Shown: positions 12,301 to 24,800 of the stretch, one piece after another
How the letters are laid out: each line of letters begins with the position of its first letter
How positions within the stretch are numbered: the stretch's first letter is position 1
From: Vitellaria paradoxa
Taxonomy: Eukaryota; Streptophyta; Magnoliopsida; Ericales; Sapotaceae
DNA length: 64,000 bases
Reading direction: 5' to 3'
NCBI GenBank assembly: GCA_019916065.1
Contig: CM034234.1
Location: 10,073,844 to 10,137,843 of the forward strand
The notes under the pieces: model-generated
Seen by the model: the letters and a program-made list of their open reading frames with translations, nothing else
Database searches by the model: none
What the model was told of the DNA's origin: nothing
Translations under genes and position numbers: made by a program

Positions 12301-12754
12301 CTCATCAAGAACCCAATTTTGTTTTTGGCTCTCAAAGGGGAAGTTGAAGGAGAAGATCAGTGAGAGGATGGTTCTATTTTAAGGTTATATTAGGGTTTTG
12401 GAAATTCGTGCACAGCCATGCATGCACATGATTTTGTATTAGGCATAGTAGATTTCTGGCCCTTCAAGGATGAGCACGGGGACTATTCCAGAGGCTAATA
12501 TGAAGTGTCCGTGTTTGTCACACGTGGCATGAGATGATTGGTGGGGTGGAGGGTGATGATGGAGGCAAATACCTCGATAAGGGCCTAATCAGTTTGCTTT
12601 CAGGAGCAGACATGTTGGATAGAAAATAGTTTAGGATATGGTGTGATTTCATGTATGATACACCATAAGCTTGTTCACTGTCCAAGCTTAGAGTTGCCAT
12701 CTCTTCCTTCTAGGTGAAATTAACCTCAAACTTATCAAATGGGATATGAGTTAC

Positions 12755-13315
12755 GGGAAATTCTTGGTTAAACCGGATCCACACGGCTTCACCTGTGGAC
12801 CAAATTCACCTAGAGCTGATAGGTGTTCCATTCAATTATAATAATCCAATATTCAGGTTTTTTATTTTTATTTTTTTTTTTTCCAGTTAACACTTGCACA
12901 ACCTTGATTTACTTTGATTCACAAATTTTCATTCAAATTTTGAATCTGCCTCTCAAAAACTCTTTCTACACCTAAAACATCTAAAAGTCCCTTGTCATAT
13001 ATAAATTTTGAACGCCCAATTTTCTCTCAGGCTCTCCTTGGTGTCTCTCTCTGAGGGAAAATTGGACGTTCAAAATTTGTATATGGCGAGAGACTTTTAG
13101 ATGTTTTACGTGTAGAAAGAGTCTTTGGACGGTAAATTCAAAATTTGGATGAAATTTGTTAACCAAGGTAAATCAAGATTGTGCAGGTATTAGCTGAAAA
13201 AAAAAAGTAAAAAGACTGAATATTGGATTATTATAATCAAATGGGACACCTGTTAGCTCTAGGTGAATTTGGTCCACAAGTGGGGCAGTGGAGCGGGTTT
13301 ACCCAAGAATTTCTC
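12755..13315. mobile_element. Mutator-like foldback element, near-perfect 561-bp palindrome
   Basis: The element reads almost the same on both strands: a left arm of about 276 bp (12755-13030) mirrors a right arm of about 265 bp (13051-13315) around a loop of roughly 20 nt. The ends are GGGAAATTCTTGG and, reverse-complemented, GAGAAATTCTTGG. A perfect 9-bp duplication ATGAGTTAC flanks it (12746-12754 and 13316-13324). Nine-bp duplications plus very long terminal inverted repeats are the hallmark of Mutator-like elements. It has no coding capacity. Arm mismatches look scattered, at very roughly one in ten. It lies in the upstream region of the Dof gene. Confidence 0.85.
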
Positions 13316-13324
13316 ATGAGTTAC

Positions 13325-15359
13325 AGGTAAGCAATATTGGGTGAGAATTGAAAATATCTATATGCAAAGCTGAAAATGAAATGGGAAAACTATGGTTTTT
13401 CTATCAAAAATTAATTAAATAAAAAAATTCATATTAATTTGGTAGAATATTTTGATTTTATTTTTTTTAATTGTATAGAATTATTCAAGGGATGCGGTGA
13501 AAACTCAAAACCCTAGTCTAAGTTAATTTTTTTGGAATAAATTAACTAATATAATTTTATTTACTAAAAATGAAATTTAATTTACTAAAAAAATAAGTGA
13601 AAAAAAAATCAACTAGAATTCAGTAATGATAGTATTACAATAAAAATTCGTGTACACTTCTATGGATTTAATTATTGTTAAGTGATAGTGAGATTGTAAA
13701 TATTTCACATCATTTTAGTAACTTTTTTTGATGAATTCTTTTGATTTTACAGTATTACCCTTTTCACACTAGGATACATTATTAATTTAGTTATTTACTC
13801 AACTCAATACCACATTCACGATTTGCCGTCATTTTTTTTTTTTTTTTGAGATGTGAGTGATTTAGCTTCAATACTTTGAAAATAATCATATCATTAAGTT
13901 ATTAAAAAAAAAGCTATGTACTTACTCTTTCCATGTACAAAGGCAAGAATTTCATACACTGATCAAATACACCCCTTAACATATATGTCACTAATTGAGA
14001 TGTTCAAATGTTCATTCCATTCAATTACCATCTATGACATATTTGTCTACTAACATTGTTTTACGCATGAATTAGATGAAGATACACTTAGCAAAATTAA
14101 GGGAAACATCAGGGTCAATTTCTAACTAATCTAGCTACTTTGGATATCTCGGGAAGTGCTTGTTGCTTAATTGTCGTAATGAACGACAGTTTCCTCCCTG
14201 CTTCCTGCCTCAACTCTCGGCAGTTGCTTATAAACTGCTGTTGCTAAAATTTCGACCCACAAGGCGTTCAATATGTATATTTTTGTGTCAAAAGTGGTAG
14301 CGCTCAATGTGATAATTAATGAAAGAAATAACCCAATTAACCAAAAAAATAAATAAATAAAAATAACCATCCCTATTAAAGAAGATAAACTATAAATTCC
14401 ATACACTTCAAAATAGATGCTGTATTCATATTTATCACGTAACAAACACATATGCTACTTGAGGTGATAAAATATGTATTGCCGGCCTACTTAATATCTT
14501 ATTATTTTATAACTTTTTTTTTTTAAATATGTCTTTAAGATAAATTTAAATTTTAGTAGTATAAAATCTTTATGTATATTTTGCTATGTTTTTATATATT
14601 AAATTATGTATTAAATTATTAATTTAGTTTTCTAATGAATATTACATTCACTTGTATAGATAAAAAAAAGTATTTTTTAATTTTTCAAACATTGTTGTAG
14701 CCGATATCTATATTCATATTTCTTAAAGAGTATAGTTGATGGTAAAAATTATGTTTTAAAATTCCAACCAGAGATTGAAACGGATCGGATCATGAAGTTA
14801 ATGATTCAACCGTCATGTCAGTCAAAATTGTATTGTAATGTCCTAACTAGATTAAATAAAATAAAATTAAAGATTATCTAAAATATAATATTTGCTAAAT
14901 ATTTCTTCTGATGTCAATAAAATAAAAGCATTATCCGTTGAAATTTTTTTAACTAAAATAAATTAGTATTAGATAAACAATTAAATAGTAAATTTTACAA
15001 ATGAATTAAAAACAATTAGATAATAACTTCAAATTATAAAGATTGTTAATTTAATCGATTCGAAAAAAAAAAATTATGAACAGTTCGTGCAGCCACCAGT
15101 TCAACTGTAGTTTAATTTTTATGATCTAAGCCGATATTTATTACAATAATTTTGAATTATCAATTAAATTATTTTTTAAAATTATATCACGAATTTAATG
15201 ATTCAACCGACGACATCCCTCCGATTTTTAGAACAACTTTAACCAAAACTAAAAGCCCACTAAATATATGGATTTTGGATTTTTTTTTTCTTTTTATGTT
15301 CTGCTGTGAGAATAGAAGAAAATAAAGAAAATGTTATCCAAAAAAAATTAAAAATCTAC
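13325..15359. other. AT-rich intergenic spacer, no gene seen
   Basis: No protein family or RNA gene is recognisable. There are several poly-A/T tracts (for example 13833-13848) and AT-rich filler. Open frames on either strand are short and low in complexity. Confidence 0.5.
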
Positions 15360-15640
15360 TATTAATGAAAATGTATTTTCAAAATGCATTTTCATTTAGT
15401 CTAAAAATGCATTATGAAAATGTATTTTTTAGAATCTCATTTATTGTATATCATTGATTTTTTAGTTAACTGTTATGTGCAAAAGATCGACTTAAGAAGG
15501 CAACGTAATTTGAAAATGAATTTAGAAAAAATAATTTCATAATTCATTTTATAACAAAGAGAAAAGATTGAAGACGCATTTTGAAAGCATATTTTTAAAC
15601 TAAGTGAAAATGTATTTTTAAAATACATTTTTCATTAATA
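15360..15640. mobile_element. Inverted-repeat element (MITE-like), AT-rich
   Basis: The left end TATTAATGAAAATGTATTTT matches the reverse complement of the right end, TATTAATGAAAAATGTATTT. The pairing continues for about 40 bp to 'catttag'/'cacttag'. The centre repeats 'gaaaatgtattt' motifs. The target duplication cannot be separated from the A/T-rich flanks. It is non-coding. Confidence 0.5.
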
Positions 15641-16460
15641 TTACATTTTTAAATAGTTTCTATTGAACATTATTTTCTCAAGTTTTTTCTATTCAAACAA
15701 GTGGAAGGAAAAAAAAAAAAAATTCATGGATTTTGACATACTTTTGAAGCTTTCTCCACACGTGCAGTGAGTATTTCTTAAGATGGAATGTCCCTTTGGT
15801 CGGCCACTTATGATTCTCCACAAAGGGTGTCTTGGATCATGGAATTCGGATCATTCAACCTCGAATCTCCCATTCTTAATTGCTTGGAAATAAGAAAATC
15901 GATACCCATGCATGTGACATTATTACTTAGAATGAATTCAAATCTTATGTAATTTTCAATATCCAGCTTCTCCCGCTAATCAATATATTAATTATACAAC
16001 TTTCTATATTATATATGTAGCTTCTCTCAATGCTCGATACATAGTAATATATATTTGCAATCGTCTTTCAAATAGCTTTTAACAAAAATTTCTTGTTAAA
16101 AGGAATTCTCGACACAATCCCCGGAGAATTGATTATATTTTAAAATTGTATTCATAGAATTTCTTTTTTAATTTATTGTCGATCCAACTTATAATTTGAC
16201 AACAGATTTTTCGTGACTTAAAATTTTAAATTTTAATTTTCTTTATTTAAAGCAACTGAGATTGAATTTCAACCGAAATTTCTTTTTTAAGTGAACCTTA
16301 CTGTCACTGCAGTTGATCAATCGAGATAAATAAATGCATTAATAAATTATGGTGATCAATTGAAAGAAATTCGATGTCAAATCATGAATTTATATGTTTT
16401 ATTTACATTATTCAGAATTATATTTTTTTTTGTCATCTCTATATATCTCATTTAAAAATT

Positions 16461-16535
16461 CTATATATATATATATATATATATGTATAGATATATATAT
16501 ATATGTATAGATATATATATATATGTATAGATATT
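16461..16535. repeat. (TA)n-based tandem repeat with interspersed gtatag
   Basis: A unit of about 23 bp (a TA run followed by 'tgtatagat') is repeated three times after a pure (TA)n stretch. It is low-complexity sequence with no function inferred. Confidence 0.8.
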
Positions 16536-16752
16536 TCTACACTTCTACGTTGACATTCTACCATTCAATAATACCTTACTAAATCTTTTTCTTTGAAATA
16601 CCAATTTTCAAAATTCAAATTAGAATCTTGGTGGTTTTGGGCTGCTAAAGCTTTTGTTCTGTACAAGGGATCCATTAATTACTTCCAGCCTCAAAGTCAT
16701 AGATACTGGTCGTTAAGACAGGAATGGAATTTTTTTTTTTTTAACATACAAA

Positions 16753-16909
16753 GGCCCCGTTTGGTTTGCAATGATTTGATGAAAATCTCCAAAAATCTCT
16801 ATAAATCTCTGTTAACTTTATATCACATCAACTTTTTTCTCACTGCACGCATTACGAACTCTCCTAAAACCTCAATTTATCTCATTTTTTCTTACTCCAA
16901 ACAACCCCA
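16753..16909. mobile_element. Short MITE-like element, copy 2 of the local family
   Basis: The left end GGCCCCGTTTGGTTT pairs with the reverse complement of the right end, TGGGGTTGTTTGGAGT. Next to the right end, 'ttatctcattttttcttact' is the complement of the 'agtaa..gagataaaatgagataa' subterminal phrase of the element at 8238-8385, so the two are related in opposite orientation. It is about 157 bp and non-coding. The target duplication is unclear here. Confidence 0.5.
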
Positions 16910-17429
16910 AAGTGCAGTGGCATCATTTTAACGATTTGAAATCTCCGTTTCCCCCCGCTCCTTTCCGATCAAAGAGCCTCACAAATATATATATACACAT
17001 ATATGTATGTTAGGGGATTGAGGTTAAGAGTGACCATAAGCATGGCTATCATGTACTAGTATGTTCTATTTTTTTTTTTTTTTCCTATATTAAAATTCAA
17101 ATTTCATTAGCTTCCAGACAAAAATGAATGAAAAAATGAATGAAAGAAAATGATTCATGCAATAAAACCCAATTAGTTTGGGCCCAGACTTTGTTGTTAC
17201 GAGTATTAAAGTTAACATTTCAGTCTAACCGATGCTGAAAATATACCCCAGAGGATTTCCTGAATAAAAAGCTACCCTCGGGATTACTAGAAAAATTCTC
17301 TCTCAACCTACCAACTATAATAGGTAGTACAGAAAAGTTTCCAGTGGTTCAGGTGTGGGTATAAACCTTAAGAATGAAAGGACTCCTATATCTATTTCTA
17401 AGTTTTGGTCGTAGGACACTAACAGAATC
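16910..17429. other. Region below the DExH1 stop codon (probable 3' UTR)
   Basis: No other gene is seen. The helicase gene ends at 17430 on the minus strand, so its 3' UTR and cleavage site should lie here. I could not identify a convincing minus-strand polyadenylation signal by eye. Confidence 0.4.
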
Positions 17430-18766
17430 TCAATACCTTACATCCTGACTATGAAGCAACTCGACCACAGCAGCAACCACTCCCTTTCCCTCGACGGAAA
17501 TGTCCAGCCCTGGTTCCTCAATCTTCCTATTGAGAAGCTTGTCAAGCTCCCCTCGCAATTTCTGCAAAATCCCATCATAATTCAACTCTTCATCATCTTC
17601 ATCGCGATTAGAGTCTATGGTCAGCTAAAAAAGAGGCCAATACAAAAAAGACTGCAGAAGAGGAGAGTGGAGAGAGAGAAACTGTCAAGAAGGAAATTAC
17701 CCTTATCAAATCCAAAACACTCTTCGAAGCAGAGAAATGAAGGTATCCTCCAAGCATTTCAATACCTTCTCCGGTTTTGCTAAGGATGAGACTACCCCCA
17801 AACATGAGTAGAGCATAGTCCGAGATATTTGTGGAATCTCTGATGTATATGCTGGTTGTCTTCACCTTCTCGCTATAAACCATGTAAGGAAGAGGAAAAA
17901 GATGAACCCCAGCATTTACTGATGCAGGGTGAAGGTCAACTTTCCCAACTTCTTTAGTGTAGAAGGCTGTCCGCTTCCCGCTTCTTTTACACTGCACAAC
18001 ATTCGGGTAAAGCCCAGCACAAAGGATTGCACATACCATCTCCAAATCATTACTATATTGGTTATAAGCCTGCAAACATGGATACACTGTCTGTAAATCA
18101 CAGGTGTCAACTAGCTTGGCTTCTCAAAGTTGCACATATATTCTATGACTCAAAACACACACTCCAAGGGAAACCACAAGCAGTTAACCACAAGCTCGTT
18201 ACCACCAAACATAGATGAAATTTCAGATAAGAGCTTACATTAGCGCCTCTGGGTTTATCTACAAAGCCAATGCCTGACAGTAGATCCAGAAATTGGTTCC
18301 TCATATCTTCCATCATTTGCAATGTTACTGGAGATAAAAAATTTTCCCAACAGAACACTTTTTCCTTTCCATGACGTTTTGCATCCTTCCATCCTTCAAA
18401 TGCTTTAAGAAGTGCAATGTGATCACTGCAACAGGGAGGGATCATTTTTTTTGTGTCCCCAACATGTAATCGGTGTTTAGAGCAAAAATTTACTAATGCT
18501 ACTAAGAAAAACGAGAGCATGGCTTCAGTAAATAACCAAACCTGCAAGAATCACCAGCAAAGGATCTCTTTGCAGCATCGGCTTCCTCTTTCCTATTTAT
18601 TGGAAGGACAAATGGATCACGGTGTGCGAGAGCAGAAGCAATTGTTAATGCAGGATTAAGGCATTGAAAGATTGAACCCATGAGAAGCATCTTTCCAATA
18701 TTTGGGTCCAAAGGAAGAGTACACAGGTGGCGTCCTTTAAACAAAATTAACTGAGATTAGGGAAGA

Positions 18767-18811
<45 letters not shown>

Positions 18812-21800
18812 CATCCAAATCTGAAAACTGAAAGGGGCTGCACAGAAATCCAATATTACACACCAAGTGGAGTGAGCTCTTCTCTCTCATCCAGTGCTCC
18901 AATTGTTTTAAGAAGTTCAATGGCATTTTGAACAGAGAGGGGATCTGGAGGCTGAAGTGCCTTTGCCAAAAAGGATTCAATGGCTCCAAGCTGCAAACTT
19001 TTAATATGCAGGCAAAGCTCTTGCAAAGGTGTTCGAAGAATTTCAGGCGGTTGATACTGTAGCATTGCATCATGGATCAATTTTGGATACAATCTATAAC
19101 AAACACCAGGTTGCACACGACCCGCACGCCCACGTCTCTACAATTGCCACACCATAAAAACATGAAGACAAAACTCTGAATAGGTACTCAAGAAATTTAG
19201 CTGCTACAATCTTAATGGAAGGCTGTCATAATGTATACAACCAAATGTTAAGAAGATAGATAAAAATTGATGGTGGTAGCAAAGAGATATCAAAATTGTT
19301 GGTAGTAGCAAACCTGATGTGCTGAGGCCTTTGAAATCCACGATGGCAACAGACAAGCCAGCTTGTTTAGAGCATCATAACTAGTCTCCTTTGCTTTTCC
19401 ACAGTCTATGACATATACAACATCATCTATAGTTACGCTACTCTCAGCAATGTTTGTTGCCAGCACAATTTTTCTGCAAAACACAACCACCAAAATTTGT
19501 ATACAAAGAAGAACTTTGACATATTTCAAAACAGCAAAACTGTCATTGATAACGCTACGATGACAATAGAATTACAGAAAGTAGAAACGTAAGTGGCAAT
19601 ACAGCCAGCAAATTCACAACTCCATATTTACATGAAAAGGTGATGTGAACTATTGAGTTGGTACAGAACCTCAGGAGCTGCACTGCCAAACACATTTCCA
19701 ACTCAATAATCCAAACAGTCCATATTTTTCAAGTACATAAAAAGAAATGGTAATAGTAGAATTGATACCACTGGCTGTCCGATCCCCACAGTAAAACAAA
19801 ACATGGGATGGTGGAGTAAACATCCTATAAAAACCACGATGCGCTAGAGGAAAAAGAAAAAAAAAATCATTGCTACATTGAAAAAAGGAGTCAAAAACTA
19901 ATGTTCAACTATTCACGAAAGTAGATGTTGCCAGACACCCAAACTGCCGCTCTTTCAAAAGAGAGGAACAGCTAGCAAGAGCACTAGTGGCAATTCATGG
20001 TTTTATGGTAAGATTCAGCTTGTTTTAAAATCATCAGAAAAGTGTGGCAAATACCTGGTGGCTTAAAAAGCCCAAGATCCCCCCCCCCAAAAAAAAAAAA
20101 TCCTCCCATAAAATACAAAAGCAAACCCCATAAATATTCAAATACGGTAACTTTTTACTAAATATCATGTTCATACGAAAATATAAACAAATAATAGCCT
20201 GAAAACATTGATCTACCAAAACATTTAATTGGAATGCTTGCCCCTTCTATCATGCACATTTTTTATTCCAACAGCAGGCAACAATATACGTATCACTTCT
20301 TGGTGCAGCGTGAAGCTCAGGCACTTAAATGTGAGAAGGCATATATGTGTCCCAAAGCACCATGTGCACATATTGGGTCCATTTGGAATGGTAAAAAATA
20401 AGATAAAACTTGGTTTTGGATAAATTTTGGCGTTTAGTGTTTTTTTTTCCAAACCGAGTTTTTCAGAGATGAATAATGCCAAAACCGTCAGAACGGTTTT
20501 CCCAAATCCGTTCTAACGGATTCAAAAAATCCCCAATTTGGCTATGCACCGCCGGGGGAGAGATAAGGTATCGACCTTGAAAGAAAGAGGAGGAGCACCG
20601 CCATGAGGACGAAGGACTGGATATAGAGATATTTTTTCTTTTCAATACTGGGTAGCCATGAGCCTCTTTTGTACAGGAAATTGACGAAGGAATATGCTGG
20701 TGCAATGCAAGAACTGGCAAGGCTGATTGCAGGGGTTCTAGCTATGAATTTGGGTCACCAAAGGGGGCTAGTTTTGGAAGAAAGTTGCAACCAAAGTACA
20801 TGCTTTATTCGCATGAATCGCTATCCGCCCTATCCGTTGTTGCCCGAGATTTTTGGATTTGTGCCGCACACCTACAGCAATTTCCAAACTTCATATTTGT
20901 AATTGGCGTAATACCTGAAACTCAGTCAATCCATTCTAACGATTTGTGTGGGCCCACCCCACAATAATACTCGTTCAAAAGTTTTGAAGTTGGGGAATAT
21001 GATGACCAAAAAAAATTTTCCTACTTGGTTAACCTCCTCCACGGTTCATTTTTTTTTTTTTTTAGCAAAATAGTTAACTTTTTTGAAATTAGTAAAGGTG
21101 GGAATATGTAAAAGTGTAATAGAGAATTTTATTAGTTTTTAAAAGTTGTTGAGTTTTATTTTGTTTTATTTGGTTTGTTGGCACACCAAACGGTGCCATT
21201 ATGTAAAAGGTCAAGTTTCTATCAAGAATTCAAGATTACCCTTACCAAGACCCACAATTTGAACAGTAAGCACGACCATAATTTAGCTCATATAGTTGTT
21301 TTCTGTACATCTGTACACCAATACCATTCACCAAGATGATGATGATGATGATGACGACGACGACGACGATAATGCTAAGATGAAAAATTATCCTAGACAA
21401 TAAATCACTGAAATGAGTACAAAGCCAATGGGTTGAATACACTGGAGAAGACATGACTTTGGAAGGAATCAAAATGCTAAATTAAATAGTCATACATTAA
21501 ATTAAAAAAAAAAAACTATTTTATCATAAATCCCCCAGCAAGAAATAGAATGTGAACAGGAAAGATAGGTACCTCATGCTAGCAGGTGGTTGATCAAATA
21601 TTTCACGCTGGTTGATTGTGGGCATTGAACCATGAAGAGGAAGCACAAGAAACTTGCTGGGATCTCTAAGAAAACTGTTTATTTTAACTTTGTCGAGGAG
21701 CTTGGAAATGTCATCCCAACCAGTGAGGAATACGAGAATGGCTCCATCACCTTCACGATGACAGATATGTTCTATTGTTGATTCCACCTACAAGTGATTA

Positions 21801-24800
21801 TCATATCTTTTAGGCAAAGAAGCATTTCTGAAAGCAAGAAGCAATATAACAATATGATCAGATCCCTGTTATATGATCAAGGTGCTTTACAAGTATGTTT
21901 CAAAATATTAGATTATGTAATTCAAGACTTGTACAGTTTCAGATGAATTTAGCAAAAAGAAATTTGCACCATCAAACTCATCTGAAGAATTTTAAACACA
22001 ACACAAAATTCATCAGGACCATATTATTAAAATATTTTATTAAAAATTAAATTAACTACTAAAATAATAATTTGCTGTTAAAATAAATATTCCAATGGGT
22101 GAATATTTATACAGGTTAACAGTTACTCCAATAAAGCTTACCCTATAATATTTTTTATACAGTTTTTTTACAGCCAATCCAAACACTCCCAAAGTAAAAT
22201 AAGATCAAGTTCAAGCAGTGAATCCTACGCATTCCTTAAACTTAAGGGCGGTTTTGAGCGAAGATTTGGTGAGGGAAAAGAAAAGTGAAGGAAAAGGGAA
22301 AAAAAATAAAGTAGCAAAAAGAGGAAGTGAACATAAAATACCAAATACATGTCCTTATGTGAATTAAGCACAAATTGCTTCAACTTATTTATCAGCAGCT
22401 CAACTGAGCTCACTTGTTCTGCTCCTTCAATAGACTTCACAGGATGCACAAGGACACCTCTCTTCAAGCTCTGCTAGTACTCTTCAGCACTCAACCTCCA
22501 AACCAATACTAAGCACTGTGCAACAACAGCTATCTGGAAACCCACCACTCCCCATGAATTTATGATGATTTTATATATCTATGTTTTCAAGCAACTAAGA
22601 AGATGATGGTGTGATCGACTCATCAGCAAATTATCTAAGACAATTTAAACAATTCTCCAGCTGTAGTCATTCATGAGCACGGTCAACTACAAAATGAGAA
22701 ACAAAGATGGGATCTCCTTTTCCCAAAGGAAGTGCACAAAACTGAACCTCATAAAACCAAAACCATTTTTTTGTTTTAGGATCAATTCTAGGAAATTACA
22801 GTGAAAACCCCCTTGGTTTTCTGGGAAATAATTTGTATAATAACATCCTCCAAGTTCCAGTTACTTTCTAATGGTCCATTACCATGAGTAAAAGACCATA
22901 AGTTGAAAAAAGATACTATTTGACAGTATAATGCAATGGGTATCAATCTCGATAGAATGTCAATGTTCTTGCATTAAGTAGCAACCAACCTTGTTTTTTG
23001 ATAAGTAGACAATATCTATTGGGGGTCGAGATAACTCAAACCCACAAGAATCAGCCAACTTGAAAGGTATGAAATGCAATTAGCAAAACTAATAGCATCT
23101 GTGACCCTAGGTCTGAAAGGAAATATAGAAAAGGGCACTTATTATCCATTTTCCTGTCTTTTTTGTAAGTTGACAAATAACACCAATGGGCAAGGAACAA
23201 AGCATCATTTCTTTTCCTCAAAAAGGTAAATTGTTTCCATTTCCTAAAAAACTAAAACAAAAATACTAGTAAGATAATAATTCTAATAGTCCCATTGAAC
23301 TACAGTAAAATACATTAAAATACAACATAACATACCAAAATAATAAATAGTTTAATTAATTATTAAGCTTTCATATAATTAGATAGGTTTTAATTTATAC
23401 TTCTAAACATTTGTGTATCTTCATATCGTGTGCTGCTTTCGAAATATTCTGGCTTCTAAAAACATACTCTTGACCCTTACCAATGGATATTGCAGACAGT
23501 TGAAAGAATTGAAAAAAAATAATGATAATAATAAATAAAAACACCACCTTTGCAGTAATCTAGAAGGCTTTGAAAGGAGGGGGGAAAACCTATGACAAAA
23601 CTATCGAGCCCAAAAGCCCATTTTTAAGCAACTACCAGGATCTGTCCCTATGAGAACACCCCAACTTAAACTGCATTTTCCCAATAAAGGGACTCAAGTT
23701 CTAGTCTCATTAAGTTCTATCAAAAAAATAAACAGCCCAAGACCTTAATTGGGAAAGGTTTTTATGGTAAACAAATACTAATGTGCTGTCCAAGAAATAC
23801 TTCAAATCAATCCAGGTTCAGCAAATAAAGCATCATCTTCATTGGAAATGATAGATTAACAAATATTGGCATCACACTTCCCAAGTTCAGTTACAGATAA
23901 AATGTTAGCTACAAGCATAACATCTAGTTAAACTGTTAGGCTACCTTTGCGTGGGGGAATAGAATTTAAGGGATAAGTAATAATATACGGGTAAAGGCTT
24001 CCAACAATTTAGAGTAAAGGCTTCCAATTTGCACTCTCTATGCATCTCCTGCTTTCCAAAGGATTCCTTTGTGTCTCACATAGCATGATTGGAGGGATTA
24101 TGTCATTAACAATGGGCATCTATGAATGGAAGTAGATCCTTGGGCAGAAAATTTTGTTTATCCATTAGGGGACATCGTATTCACTTGATATGTGATTCTC
24201 CTTTTATTAATAAAACCGTTGTCATTTAGCCAAAAAAAAAAATTAATAATATAACGGATTGGATATAACATGGGATTAAAAAATTTAGTGTTTGGTTGGT
24301 GTGATATGGAATGGGATAAGGACGTGAATTGATGAAAGATGATTTTAGACTTTTGGATTTTGGCCGAAAGTAATCCGAAGATTGGAGGATGTGCAATACA
24401 ATCTCCCTAGGTATTGTACATCCCTCAGTTTGGGGGATAACACATCCATTCTGCATATCACACCCGGAAAAAATTTTTGTCGGCCAAACATGGGATTGGG
24501 TGGGCCTACGGATTGGCAATCCACTCCCCACCCCATATCCCATAAATCAAACACAGCCTTACAGTTTTTACATTACAATTCCTGTAATATGCAAATCCAA
24601 AAAAATACAGAAAGACATGTATGGCAAAATAAAGTAGATCATGCCATTTCTCGTACTAGTTTAAATTTGACTTTGACTTCATTTAAAACATTAAGGTATG
24701 ATGAGCAAAAGTTAAAGCCAGCACAACAGCCGTTCCAGACTTCCAGTCCATTTGTTAAAATGCTGGTCAAGTGGTCGTAAACACAATGGATGCTTCCCAT

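Noticed and set aside
21335..21370. Box C-like TGATGATG suggesting a C/D snoRNA
   Set aside because: It is only a trinucleotide repeat, with no D box or guide layout nearby.
24382..24780. A 132-codon plus-strand frame in DExH1 intron 9
   Set aside because: It starts inside the MITE-like element at 24288-24558, with overlapping frames on both strands caused by the inverted repeat. It is intronic and antisense to the gene.
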